64,000 nt of DNA. Source: Isoetes taiwanensis (lineage: Eukaryota; Streptophyta; Lycopodiopsida; Isoetales; Isoetaceae). The notes below the pieces were generated by a model that was given only the letters and a program-made list of their open reading frames with translations, was not told where the DNA came from and made no database searches. The stretch lies in assembly GCA_021234155.1 (NCBI GenBank), contig JAJEKV010000057.1, positions 4,681,821 to 4,745,820 of the forward strand. Direction: 5' to 3'. Numbering within the stretch: position 1 is the stretch's first letter; each line of letters starts with the position of its first letter. Below, one piece after another: positions 21,601-33,293 of the stretch. The position numbers and the translations under genes were made by a program.

Positions 21601-24600
21601 CTTTCGAGTGAAGAAAAGGAGGAAGGGTTTACGAGGGGGAAGCCATGCATGCGAAAGTGATCTCCACGGGGTGAGGCCGGGCACCATTATGGTGCTTGGC
21701 CAATGAGATCTGGCGTGTTTGAAGAAGCGGGGAGGAGTGTTTTGGCCAAAAGGCGGGATCTGCATCAATAAAAGCGAGATGCGTACCATGTCTTCAAAGA
21801 GGCGGCATGGGCGTCACGCGAAGAAATATCTTGACATTCCATGAGGAGGCAGGTCACGGAGGCCAAAGGCGAGCGACGGCATTGGTATTCGGATTGAAAA
21901 GTGAAAAATGGATTTGCCGATTTAAGGAGCTTAGCAAAATGCATTTGAGAGCAGCACAAAAAACACGCTTGAAGATGGGTGAAGGATCGGGTGAGGTGGT
22001 GGCGTGCAAGAAGGTGTCAAGACCATGAAGCGCATCCCCCGGCGTTTGCCAACCCGCTCATTAGCAATGTAGATCCAATTCGTGGTGGTATCAGTGGCAC
22101 CTTCTTCCCAATGTGGCGGGCGAACAAAGCGTGGATCCCGCAGGAGATCCGTCGAGATCCGAGGTGGAGTCCATCCGGCATGACCATCCATGACCTTGGT
22201 CCAAAAAGGGAGGCCAATCGAGAAGTCGGGAACACTGGGGGCGTGGAGGTACGCCCGAGGGGAAGCATAGGGAGAAGGAACCATGCCCGTGGGCGTGGGT
22301 TCTTGGCGGTCTCCACTGAATTGGCCCGACAAGATCGGATCAAGAGCTTGACACCAGCGATCCCAAAGAGAAGCGGAGAGTTGAGAGTTGGCGGAGGGCT
22401 ATCCCATCCCGTGGGGACCGTCTTGCTATCCAGCGAGCTCGTAATTGATTATAACGTGAGAGTCTTTGCATATAAATTTGTGCATAGGGAAGATCCTCGG
22501 GATGTCCTAGATACTTCCTTATACATTTGCGGCGCTTCCGCTTGCCGGAGATAAATGATTGGCAAGCTTCGGGCATATACTCGATGAAGAGTTTGGAGTA
22601 CGGCGGGATCCCAAAGATATGGATTGTTATCCTGAAGCACCCATTGCGGTGGGGTCACCACTGAAAATTTGGCGTGGCCCATTTCGAAGTGTTCACGTGT
22701 ATCACCCGGATAGAAATCATGAAATATGTAAGCCATGGGCTGAACAACTCGAAGGTGATAAAGTGCGGATCGGCACGGTGTATGAGATCAAAGACCACAA
22801 GGGGCACACAACCCTTTGTCTTCAATGGAGAGTTACGGCCAAATCAGAAGAAAATGCGCCTTGCTTTCGGGGAATATCCGCGGGTCCATGCGCGTATGCC
22901 ACCGAAAGGAAGAGGTGGCGGCGAGCAACCACATAATCGTGATAGCGAAGGAAGAGGCTGGGAAGTCAAAAGGCATTACGTTAAGAATGGCGGTATGGGC
23001 GTCAAGTTTTGCTTGAGCCTCATCGTGACCCGGTGAATAACTGCTTTGTAGTTTGTTGTTCAAGATCCGCGTATCGGTTGTCCCTTTCTAGCGGCGGCGT
23101 TTAGTCCGCGGACCCGTTCGAGAAGTGTTGACACGGGAGGAGGATTTCCCGGGTATTGAGGCGAATACGGCAATCTCAGCGTCATCGGTATCTTACGTTT
23201 ACGCACCTCGTAAGCTGATCTTGAAAGAGGTGGTGAGAGATGCAGTGTAGAAAGGCTGAGCCGTCAAGGAGGCAATTTGGCGTCCGGATTTTGAAAGGTT
23301 TTGAACTTGAGTGCTGAAATTTTCACAAAGTTGATTACAAGGCGTTGAGCTTAGCAATATCTGCGTCCTTGGTATTTTCGGGAAGCGGCTTTGGACTTGT
23401 TGTGCTCCAATAAATTCTGAATTTCGATTGGGCTGAGCTTTGTTGATACGCAAGTTGGCTGACTTGATCTTGTGCACTTTTTGAGATCACGTATGAGCTG
23501 TAAGAGAGCTCCGTGCTTGTCTTGAAGTTTGGCCTCAAAGTTGCAACTTGGGCGTGGCGGCTTGAAGGTCTGGTGTACCGCATCGAGGAGGCCTCTAGTG
23601 CCGTTGAACCCCGCTCATAAGAGCGTCTTGGGATTCTTGTAACGAGGAAGCGGCGGCTTGAGCATCCTGGCGATCTTGATACAACAAGCGGGCGAGGGTG
23701 TTGTGGTGGTGGAGCCATTTATTTGCTGGTTTGTGATGTTTGGGAAAGATGGTGTGGCCCTGGATGGTGTAGCGGAGGAGGAGGAGATAGTGACATGGGT
23801 GTCGCGGACTTTGGACATGACCCGAGGGAAGAAGGGCGTGAAGTGCCGGCTTCGGTTAGTCGATTGGAAGGGACGGGCGAGTGGAATTATGAGAATTTTG
23901 TGGTGTGGGAGGGAAGTAATGACGGATGAGGGCTTGAAAGTGGCCTCCATAGAAACCGAGAAATGGAAGTGGCACCCGAAGGCGGTCCATTTCTTGGAGA
24001 AAACGATAGAACATCATTTGGGGCCAATCTATGTGGTGGTTGGGTGTGTAGCGGTGATGACCAGGTTATAGAAAGGCTTATTGATATGGGTGTTCTTGAT
24101 AGAATACCCAAGGAACTTGCGCCCACGAAATTTAACAAAGGTTTAAATTGAGGCTTGTCGATATTGGTCGGGGCGATGGACATTGGCATGATAAGGAGGT
24201 GCACCAAAACGTGACATCTGAGATCTGTATGGCGAGACCATGATAAACAAAGGGGTGTGCAAGGGAATATGAAATACCTCGAGAAATCAAATGTTGAGTC
24301 GGTGAAATGGTGGTGCCATCGACCCGCGATGGTGTAGCCTTGCGGTACATTAGCGATATTGGCGATGAAGCTGCTTCAGCTGGTGGGGATTTGGAGCGGA
24401 AGTTCCATTTGAGAGAATTCGTAAAGCTTGTGTGGTTCAGCGACTTCTTTATTTGGGCCAACAAAGGGCTTCCGCGGAAAGTGGGCGTCAAGAAGGATCT
24501 GAGATGCAAAAAAAAAGCGGATCCTTGGGAGGCGGTGGCTTGAAGTGTAGAAAATCTTGGGGCAGCCATGGTAGCGATTTTGCGAGAAAGCGAAGAGTGA

Positions 24601-25600
24601 TTCAAAGGCGGAGGGCGAAAGTCGAAACACGGAGGACAAAAGCGCGAGAAGAAGCGAAAAGGTTTTTAGGCGCCAACTGGAGGCGAAGAGGTATGAAGAG
24701 TGGCGGAAACCGGAGCCGTTGATGGTGCAGTGTCGAAAGATGCCAAGAAGTGTATTGAGAGGCAAAAATTTGGCTAAGTCCCCAAAAGCGTAAGGGAGAA
24801 GCAATGAGCGGTGAGGATGAGGCGTGAAAGAAGGATCGGATGTGACGGTGGGCAAAGGACACACATTAATGTCAAACGGGCGTGAAAAGAAGAAATTGCA
24901 TTCAATGCTGGCAACTTCGAAGTGGGATATCATTAAAAAGGAATGTGTCGGAAGGTACCATGGCTAGATATATGCGGCGGGAGAAAAGATTCTCATTTTA
25001 AAGCTTGACCTTGCATTGCAAACACGTTGGCGATTTGTGTGATTGGTCCGCGTCGACAAAGGAGTTCCTCGATTGGCTATATAAGGCGAACCGGGAGTAG
25101 CGAAGGCATCCGATGTAAATTTCGGCATGGCTCTTGCTTGGTTTGAGCGAGGGCGCACTATGCCCTGGCTGTCGGGGAGTGGATTACGCAAGATGAATTA
25201 TGCGGACCTCTGGCTGCCACAATCGTGGCGTGAGAATGGGCGGCTGGTGTGCGGGATGGCTGAACATCCCGACCCGAAGACCAGCGGGATGGAGGTGGTT
25301 ACGCACCTTATTTGGGATCTGGCGAGAACCTCTACCACCTCTAGCATCACCTCTGCTCCAAACCCGGGAGTAGAGGTTTTTCTTCTTAGGACTTAGTAGA
25401 TAGGGGCTCACGAGCCCATTTTTTTATATAGAGGCTGGTGCCCATAAGCGGAAATAAATTTGCGCCCACATTTTGTAAAAAAATCTCCACTATAATATAA
25501 TATGCGCCTTTCTAGTCACTTTACGTGGTGTTTGCTTCTTGAAGCTGTATCTGTTTTGTTGATTTTAAATTTTTACGTGTGATGAAATGTTTTGAGGCGA
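21601..25600 (-). pseudogene. Extra 3' region of the gypsy element with decayed, unidentified ORFs
   Basis: Four kilobases lie between the integrase end and the polypurine tract. The minus strand retains several long open pieces (24376-24933, 24132-24605, 23615-23950, 23335-23718, 22449-22736, 22017-22343) that join by frameshifts, suggesting one or two former ORFs. Readable stretches include FVKFRGRKFLGYSIKNTHIN and WVLQDNNPYLWDPAVLQTL. I see no transmembrane-plus-signal pattern of a retroviral envelope, no zinc knuckle and no polymerase motif, so function is unknown. Related lineages carry extra ORFs here; that is the only basis for calling it coding. Confidence 0.4.
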
Positions 25601-26842
25601 AAACCATTAACCAAGGTAGGTAATGGAGTGCCATCTAACTCTGCCCGGTTGGAAAAGCGCTTGGGTCTAACCACTTGAACAATTTGATAAGGGCCAAGCC
25701 AGCGAAACTTGAGTTTACAGGAAAATTTTTGTACACGGAATCATAAAGAAGAACCAAATCGCCTTCTTTAAATGTTTTTGTCTTGGGCGTTTGTCATGTA
25801 AAGATTTTTGCAAGCTGTTGTCCATGAAGAACACGAATATAAGCATCCCTTGAAGTTCATCCAAGCTGTTCTAATTGATAGACCCTTTCTTTGAGTGCGG
25901 CCGGGTGGATTATGGCGTGCGGTTGAAAGCGAGTGTTGGAAGGATGTATTCAAGCGGCATGAGAGCTTCGACCATAAACCAATTTAAAAGGAGTGTGCCG
26001 GTAGCAATCTTGAAACAAGTATTGTAGGCCAAAAAACGATAGGAAGTTTTGTGCACGCCAATGCAATGCGGGAAGCGTCACAAATTTTTCTTGAGAATGG
26101 TGACGAGTTTTGTTGGTGCTTTACGCCAAACCATTACCTTGAGGATAGTAAGGTGTGCTCTTGTGATGATGTATCGGGGAGATAATCCGTCAGCTCCTTG
26201 ATAGTATGGTTGATGAAATGGACACCACGGTCAGCGACCAGCTCCATGGGGCAGCGAATCAGCGTGATAATTTGTTGATAGAGGACCCTAGGCTGTGCTT
26301 GCTGCGGTGTTATGCGGAAGTGCACAAGCTTCCGCCCATTTGGTGGCGTAGTCGGTGAGAACGAGAATATAGCGAACGCGGGTGTGCAGCGGGGGAGGAT
26401 CTATAGGTCCCACAAAGTCCATTCCCCATTTCTTTGAAGGGAAGTGGCGTGGCGGCCGGCGTCAAGGGAAGGCGTCCGCGGGTAGGGGGCGTCCCACCCC
26501 CGGCAAAGCGTCACCGCGTCGAGGCGTGGGCGTGAGCATCTTTGAAGAAGCGTGGGCCAATAATACCCGGCTAGAAGGATTTTTGCGTGCCGTGGTGTCA
26601 CCATGAAAATGACCACCACCTAGCCCTTGATGAGCTTCTCGAACAATATCACGGAACTTCATGAGGTAGAACACGGCGTCGAAGGATGGTGTCTTTACCC
26701 TTTTGTAGAGATGTCCTGCAACCATGGTGTAGTCCGCGGACCTCGGAGAAATTGATGGCGGCGGGATTGTCGCTTGGCGGGAGAAGGCGTCTCGTCTTAC
26801 GGTGGAAGAGCACACGTGAGGAGAATGCTTGCTGAAAATCAT
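25600..26842 (-). pseudogene. Ty3/gypsy integrase (Tat/Athila-like)
   Basis: On the minus strand the zinc-binding domain reads REAHQGLGGGHFHGDTTARK then ILLAGYYWPTLLQRC (about 26540-26680), giving the H-H part and the start of the Cys pair. The core shows CPMELVADRGVHFINHTIKE (about 26190-26250), holding the second catalytic Asp in 'DRGxHFxN'. The carboxy-terminal domain is recognisable near 25640-25760 from a 'GDLVLLYDS' strand and a following Trp-Leu. Frameshifts and stops lie between all three. The enzyme would join cDNA ends to the 5-bp-staggered target and is inactive here. Confidence 0.8.
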
Positions 26843-27200
26843 GGAACCAATGTGGTGTTGCCGTTACTAAAAGAGCTGAGCATCGGGAAAGGCGTCACGA
26901 GACTCGGTTGAGGGATCATCGTGTGGATCGTGAAAGATAATCCGGGGACGACATGAGATTTTGCGGCCTTATGAGCGATTTCAAAAGGAGCAAATTCTTG
27001 GAGAAGAAGGACCCAACGAGCAATGCGGCCCGTGGGCGTGGACTTGTTGATCAAATAGAGGAGTGCTTGGTGGTCCACAAAGAACTTGATTTGACTGCCC
27101 AAAAGGTAATGGCGGGCGTTGGACCGCGAGAAAATGAGACCCAAAGCTTCCGCTCAGGTGGCGAGAATAGTTGCGCTTTCAATGAGAATTGAGTTTTAAA
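26839..27200 (-). pseudogene. Ty3/gypsy RNase H (Tat/Athila-like)
   Basis: Minus-strand reading NARHYLLGSQIKFFVDHQAL then LYLINKSTPTGRIARWVLLL is the carboxy half of a gypsy RNase H ('.f.v.tDH.aL.yL.nk....gRi.RW.l.LqeF'). The Asp of VDHQAL is present. Upstream to about 27700 the sequence is too broken to follow in a single frame, so the amino half is not delimited. Confidence 0.8.
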
Positions 27201-27699
27201 TTTGGCGTAGCGATTTGGTTTGTCGATTAATGCGCATCATATTCTTGAGAAAAACGGCTCAATAGCAAGCCGAGACATCTACATGAGCGTGAAAGGGCTT
27301 GTCCCATTGAGGAGGAACAAGAGCAGGTGCTGAGTAAGCAAAAGCTTCATTTGTTGGAAGCGACATCCGCTGGGAATTCAAGCCCGGTGGATTCGTCACC
27401 GTGAGTTTATGAATGGGATCGCAATGGCTGCTAGTCGGTATGAAGGTGGGTAATAATTGACCTTACCCGGAAAGAGCGTGTCTCCTTGATATTGGTGGTG
27501 CTTGAGCCTTGAGCACACAAGCCCGATTTTGGCGGGGATCGTGGTGATACACGCTAGCGACAACATGGCCCTATGAGAACACGGAGGTGGCGCAAAAGGT
27601 GCATTTCGGGATTGAGACTAATCTTGGGACTCATCACATTTACGGAAGGCGAGTTCCAATTTATCAAATGGTCACCATGGGGCGTAAGGCAGAGAAGTC

Positions 27700-28200
27700 A
27701 TCTTGAAAAATTTGCAAGAAGGGATTTTCCTTCATGAAATCATGAAAAAAGCGAGAGCATGATGCGTTGAAAGCGTTGATGGAGAGTTTGATAATCCAAA
27801 AGGAACCACCTTGTAGGCAAAAGTGCCGTGCCGGGGTGGTGAAAGTAGTCTTGAGTTGATCAGATTCTTTGATTGAGATCTGATTGTAGCGGAAAAACCA
27901 TCCATGAAGGAGTACATCTCATGTCCGGCCACCTCTTCGGAACACAGTGCGTGAAGGGAAGTGGAAAATGATCACGCTCCGTGGCACGATTGAGTTCAGA
28001 TAGTCCACCGCAGGGCCAGCGGATCTTACCATTGTGTTTGAGGGCAATGGCGATGGGGCTCACCCATTGAATGTTTGACCTCATAGATCAAAACTGCGGC
28101 AAAAGGAGTTTGTCAATTTCCGCCTTAGCCAGCGATCCGCGGTAATTAGGGTTGGCGTGCTTTGTCGTTGCTAAGCTGGTGCGTGCATCGATTTGGTAGG
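27700..28200 (-). pseudogene. Ty3/gypsy reverse transcriptase (Tat/Athila-like)
   Basis: The minus strand reads WVSPIAIALKHNGKIRWPCG, then LSELNRATERDHFPLPF (about 27960-28080), the RT fingers. After frameshifts it reads MYSFMDGFSATIRSQ, then GTFAYKVVPFGLSNSPSTL (27732-27932). FMDGFS carries the first catalytic Asp, in the wording used by Tat/Athila elements. The YxDD box expected near 27650 is not readable, so the active site is lost or scrambled. Confidence 0.8.
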
Positions 28201-28759
28201 AATGGTGAGTTCCCCAAGCTTTTGTTGATTCCCCGAAGATCTCTGTAACTCGGCGAAAATGTGTTTGAATTTTGTGAGCGGCTTGGCGGCCCTGTTACGA
28301 TAAGGAGCCCGGAAGATTTGCGCAATGCGGACGAGGTTGATTGTTGCCACGTCCACAATCTCGATTTACGGAGTGCGAATATGGGGTATTACCCGATTAT
28401 CTGGACAATGTGTGCGGGAGGTTGGAGCATAACGGATCGCGTGGCACTGCGTGGTGAAAAAGAGGGGTTGCTTTCGGTTTCATCCGGCGAGAGAGGTTGC
28501 TTCATGGCGGCGTGGACATCAGCGGGGAGTTGCGGGGAGGTGCAGCATCACGAAAAGTGATCAACACGTTGGATTCGATTGCAAGGAGCGGGTAAGGGTC
28601 AAGCAAAGCAGCCCGCGGCACTGGTCACGATCAAGAGTCATTTCTCCCCAAGGATCGGCATATTAGGGTAGGATAGCAGAGGCGGGACTTCGCGAGGTGG
28701 AGCTGAACGATAAATATTCGAGCTTCCGGAATCATGCGTATGAGAGAGAGGGTTCCGCA

Positions 28760-29562
28760 TGTTCAGCGAAATGATCTGCTGTTTGCAAGTCCATGGTGGC
28801 ATTGAGATGACCATCGGTGATGACTAAGCGGTCCGTGGCCCGATAATGGATACTCTTTGCTGGCGGCGGAGAAAAGGTGCGCCGACCAACATTTCATAGT
28901 CACGGATCTTCGCCCGGCTTTCCAAACTCCAAATTCCATGGGGAAGCGGAGATCACCGTGTTGATGTGAAGAAGAGGTGTGGACGCCTTGAGGTCGCGTG
29001 ATATGGCCATTAGCCAACTTGATGTCATATGGGGCACGAAAGAGTTGTGTGATGCCCATTTGTTTGCGGAGTTTATCCGTGATGAGATTGACTGCGCTAC
29101 CTCCATCTATTTGAACATGGTTGACTTGCGATTACCCACCGTGGCATGGACCGTGGGTGTAGAGGTAGCCACGGCCCCAACTAAAAGCAGGTTGGGAGTG
29201 GTAGCTGGTCATGAGAGCGGGGACGAGTTTCAAAATGGTGGCCAAGCTTAAAGGAATTTTGATCTTGGCTAGCTCCTCTTGGAGTTCTAGAGGCACATGA
29301 GAAAAAGGATCTGCTTTGGTTCCAGCTTGGTCTTTGGAGTGCGTGGTAGTGAAGCGGCAACTTCTTTGAGTAAGTCAACCTCGGCAGCAATATTGGGATA
29401 CGTCCCGAGGCGTGGAGGTTGAGATGTGGAAGGTGTATCTTGTCTTTGTTGAGCTCTGGTGGTGGCATGAACATTTGCCAATGTGCGGCCTTCAGCAGCT
29501 TGCATGAGGTTCAAAATGCTTTGGCGAACTTTTGGCATGACATGTGGCATGAGCTTCTCCAA
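28760..29562 (-). pseudogene. Gypsy protease region and gag-pol linker
   Basis: Around 29020-29120 the minus strand reads into QMGITQLFRAPYDIKLANGH from a degraded 'iDGGS..NLi' start; the 'DGGSAVN' type active-site loop is recognisable only across a frame change. This matches gypsy aspartic proteases, which cut the polyprotein. The upstream part (29287-29562) is Ala/Arg-rich linker. Assignment is by order plus this weak motif. Confidence 0.5.
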
Positions 29563-31464
29563 GTCAGGTGCAAAGTGAACCTTTTTTTCGTCCTCATGAG
29601 GAATGGTGTCAACTGCAAAGGCAGGTTGCGTGCCATTGAATAATGGTCAAGGGGCGTGATGCCTTGGTGCGGCGTGAAACTAAACCAACCCAATTTGGCC
29701 TGGAATTTGGAGGATTAAGTGCACGAAAAATTTCCTCTTGTGCTTGTTGATCCGGTGAGGTTGATTTCTTTGGAGCTGGTTGATAAGCGTGATTGCTGGG
29801 CTCTTGGTGGCTTCTTAAGAACTGGTCTCGGGCCTTGTTTGCCATTAGCAATCCGAGTTGGTAAGCCGTGAGGCGGACCGATGTGGTCTGATTTGTGCGG
29901 GGAAGGCGTACGAACTTGTGGAAGTTGAGGACCCGGTGGTGGTATGACCCCATTCTTGGCGGTGATAACACCGAGCTTTAGAAGGATCAAAAGGAGGGCG
30001 TGGGTTGGATCCCGTTGTTGCTTACATTCTTTCGATAGAGTTGAGTGGGTTGCTTTTGAAGTGGTGGGCTGGCGATATTGCGATTGTTCTTTGAGGTGTG
30101 GTTTGCACTTGATAAACCATTTTGTTGCGGAGCGGTGTGGGATGAGTGCGAGTGCACTCTTCCGTGGCATGATTGCACATGTTGCATCGCTTGCAATGAG
30201 TATGGGCCATTGGTGGAGTTGCACTCATTTGCCAAATGGCCTTGGTATTTGCAAATATGGCACCATTTGGCGCTATTGCTGTGGATTAGCGTGTTGAAAT
30301 TTGAAACGGCCGTTTGTGGAACCATGACAGTGGAATGAGCGGGAGCTCTTGAAGAGCCCGCCTCGGGGAGGAAACATTGGAAAGTGATTGACAAGGTCGA
30401 TAGCCTGCTCCAAAGTCTTGGGGCCAGTGGTATTGATCATGAGTCGAATAGCTGGAGGAAGTCCTTGGAGAAACCGGACCAAAATCGGCTCACGTGTGGG
30501 GTACTCCTTGAGCTTACTTAGCGAGAATGTGAAGTCGATCCATAAAATCCGAGGCGGAGACTCCGTGGGCTCTTGTTGAAGTTCATTGAGTTGCTTGAGA
30601 TGAAGTTGATCATCATCAAGTGGTCCCATAATGAGACGAAAAGCAGTTCTTATTTCGACCGGTCTTGTTTCCAATGGCTTTTGTTGGACATGAGCCATTG
30701 ATGAGGAGAGCCACGCAGGTGGTGGAAAAGATGTGGAATTTCAGTTGAGGTTGCACATGACCATTTAGGACAGCTAGAGCCTCAAATTCTTCCATGTGGG
30801 CACGAGCACTTTGGTCTAAGGGTTTGCCTTTCGTGTTGCCAAAGGTGGGATAAGTCGGTTCAGAGTCACGAAGGTAGATGTGAAAGTCTTTGGGCTGGAC
30901 AGAACAAAGATATAGTGAGGATATTGAGGTTGAGTTGGATGTGGCATGGTGCCCGAAGGACCCGATGAAGGGGTGGTAGCGGTTGAGAAAGCGGAAGTAT
31001 TTGGAGCATTGGTTTTGAGATCGTAAGGTTGTAAACAGGAAGGCGATGGGAAAGCGTAGGGAAAGGATATTCTGGGTAGGCGCCAAAAAGGAGGCGATGT
31101 GGATATCCTTGCCCACCCGGGAGATGATGGTTGTGAAGGAAGAGGCATTATGGCCCGAAGAATGATGGATGTAGGCATGTTGGGGGTATGAAAGTACGGT
31201 TGAGAAGGTTGAGCGATAAGGCTCCCGATAGTGATGAGGGGACCGAGGTTGTGAGCAATGTTTGCACGCTTTGGGGAAGCTGGGGCGAGGAGCAGGGACA
31301 CGAGGGGTTGGTGGCGTGGACCGAGCCTAGGCCAGAAGATGGCCTCCCTCTATGTCATAAGCAGATCCATACATGTCGCGAACAGTTTCCCGACGCTGAT
31401 GGCGCTCCAAGCGAGAGGCCGTCTGAGAAAGGAGTTCTTCTGGCGTGAAATTTCGGACAGACAT
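29563..31464 (-). pseudogene. Gypsy gag (Tat/Athila-like)
   Basis: An ATG at 31464 lies 48 bp inside the 5' LTR and opens MSVRNFTPEELLSQTASRLE, a plausible gag start; a stop follows after 45 codons. Further in, minus-strand frames give a retrotransposon-gag core (30273-30698: RTAFRLIMGPLDDDQLHLKQ, later EPILVRFLQGLPPAIRLMIN). Two Cys-rich clusters follow near 30080-30260: CHICKYQGHLANEC, a good CCHC knuckle, then CNMCNHATEECTRTH. Gag forms the particle and binds RNA through the knuckles. It is broken by several frameshifts. Confidence 0.75.
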
Positions 31465-31489
31465 GGCGACAGAAGAAAGTAGGATGGAA

Positions 31490-31511
31490 TCAGACCCGGC
31501 AGCGGCGACAG
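31490..31511 (-). other. Primer-binding site, tRNA-Asp type
   Basis: Next to the 5' LTR the minus strand reads CTGTCGCCGCTGCCGGGTC, close to the tRNA-Asp primer site TGGCGCCGTTGCCGGGGA used by Athila-type elements, with three or four mismatches. Confidence 0.65.
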
Positions 31512-32104
31512 TGTTTGGGGTCTGGGTTCGGGAACTCCTGGAAGACAGCCCTCTGTGAGGACCCGTGGATCTAACAGGAGAGTCCGGGGGACTATGTCAC
31601 GCGGGATTTGCAAGAAGAGAAGAAGAAGAAGAAAACAGAACAAATGAGAGGAAAACGATAAGCTTCCTTGATATCAATGATGAACATACATGAGCTCTCG
31701 CAATAGAGAGAAAAACTGAAAGGAGACAAGACTCAAAACTCATCTAGCCATCATATGCTAGCTCTACTCATATATATAGTACAATGGCCTTGGGCCCAAT
31801 ATAGACACTCTGACTGATCTCGGTGCCGACTCCTGGAAGGAGGCCTGATTTGCAGGAATGTTGGCGGTGCCTCTTTAAATGCCTAGAATCACGCTGACGC
31901 TGACACGGGCGGTGACGGGTCATCACTTGTCTGAGCGGCGCCTCTTGTTGTGGCACTTGAGCTTTGGATCTGCGTGGTCCGGCCGCTGGTCTTCTCGGCC
32001 GAGCCTTTGATGGGTGACCCGCGGGTGGCCCGAGGATCCTTGAGCTTGACACGGGTGCATTTGTATGCATGAATAGTCCTGTACCAGGAGGCACAGGACT
32101 AACA
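31512..32104 (-). repeat. 5' LTR of the Tat/Athila-like gypsy element
   Basis: The 593-bp repeat starts TGTTTGGGGTC and ends CAGGACTAACA, followed by the second AATAG target duplicate at 32105-32109. It pairs with 20995-21584. Differences between the LTRs, including indels in the outer half, show that the insertion is not recent. Confidence 0.9.
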
Positions 32105-33065
32105 AATAGAAAAAGGAAATGGGAAAAGGAGAAAAGAAAAAAAATAGAGTGGGAAAAAAAGGAAAAGGGAAGGAGAAAATGATAAAGGGGAGGCAAAAGG
32201 GCTGAAAGAAAAGGGAAGACAAAAGGGCCGAAGGAAAGGGGAAGAGGAAAGGGGAAGGAAAAAGGGAAAAATGAGAAAAAATGGAGAAAAGGGAAGAAAA
32301 AAAGAAAGGCAAAATGGCCGAAGGAAAAGGGAAGGCAAAGGGGCCGAAGGAAAAGGGAAGGAGAAAGGGAAGGAAAAAAGGAGAAAGGGAAAGAGAAAAA
32401 GAAAGGCCAAGGGAAAGAGAAAGGCTTAGGAAAAGAGAAAGGGAAAGAGAAAAAGAAAGGCCAAGGGAGGGGGGAAACGAAAGGGAAAAAAAGGAAGAGA
32501 GAAAGGATTGGGAGAGGAGGAAAAGGGAGTGGAAAGGGCCATTGGGAAAAGGAAAGGGAACCGAAAGGGAGGGAAAGGGAAGGAAGAAAAGGAAAAAGGA
32601 AAGGTGCAAAGAAGGGGGGAAACTAAAAAAAGAAAAAAGGGAAAATTTGAAAATAAAAATTGAGAAGGGAAAAAGAAAAGGAGAATGGAAAAAAGCGAAG
32701 CGTGGGGATGGGCAAACGGGAAAAGGGAAAAGAGAAAAAAAGGGAGTAAGACGGGAAAATAAAAATGGGAGGGGAAAAAAAAAAGATGAAAAGGGAAAAA
32801 GAAAACACGACGAATAGAATAACAGAAAAGGGAAAAGGGGAAAGGGGAAAAGTGGAAAAGTAAAGGGCAAAAAGAAATGGGAGAAAATGAAAGGGAAAAA
32901 TAGAAAAGGAAAAATGGGAAAGGGGCAAAAAAGGGAAAAGGGCAATGGAAGAAATGGGATAGTGGAAAAATGTAAACGAGAAATTAGAAAAAGAAAAGAA
33001 GGAAAGAGGGAGAAAAAAAATGGAAAGCGGAAAAAGGCAAAGGGGAAAGGGAAAAAGCTTGGGGA
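32105..33065. repeat. Polypurine core of Helitron copy 1, right part
   Basis: This continues the A/G-only sequence of 20270-20994 after the gypsy insertion; the wording on both sides (AATAGAAAAAGGAAA) rejoins exactly once one AATAG is removed. Open frames of up to 340 codons on the minus strand and 178 on the plus strand are low-complexity artefacts. Confidence 0.9.
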
Positions 33066-33293
33066 ACCTTGGGGGAACTGGGAAATGCAATTGAATGCTC
33101 TTAATTGTGCAATCTTAAAAATGTGAGTTCATTGAACAATTGCTCCAATGTATCATTTATTGTTCCTAGCTATAACCAGCAACGCTGGGCTCCATTTCTA
33201 GTAGTGTAGATTGAAAAGAGTCAAGGCCAAACTAATTTTGCATTAAAAAACATCTTGTATATTCATATAAATTATGTATATGTACACATATTT

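Larger units (their letters stand above)
20995..32104 (-). mobile_element. Ty3/gypsy retrotransposon (Tat/Athila-like), complete but decayed
   Basis: LTRs at 20995-21584 and 31512-32104, a 5-bp target duplication AATAG, a tRNA-Asp-like primer site and a G-rich polypurine tract bound an 11.1-kb minus-strand element. Internal order on the minus strand is gag (31464-29560), protease, RT, RNase H, integrase (to about 25600), then 4 kb of unassigned DNA before the 3' LTR. The RT wording (FMDGFS) and the Asp primer resemble the non-chromoviral Tat/Athila group, in which extra 3' DNA is common. Frameshifts and stops throughout show it is inactive. It inserted into the polypurine core of a Helitron and is therefore younger than it. 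Confidence 0.9.
20102..33201 (+). mobile_element. Non-autonomous Helitron with polypurine interior (copy 1), interrupted by a gypsy element
   Basis: The left end TCTTATATTATAA has the Helitron 5' TC and AT-rich start. The right end is a short hairpin CCAGCAACGCTGG, then 8 bp, then CTAG at 33198-33201 followed by T, the standard Helitron 3' end. About 170 bp at the left and the 3' end match a second copy at 61411-63275. Excluding the gypsy insertion (20995-32104 plus one target duplicate) the element is about 1.98 kb, close to the 1.87 kb of copy 2. It encodes no Rep/helicase. The base before the 5' end is T, not the expected A, so the exact start could be off by a base or mutated. Confidence 0.82.

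Noticed and set aside
31923..33090. Open frames of 340, 178 and 155 codons on both strands
   Set aside because: Same polypurine tract; low-complexity artefact.
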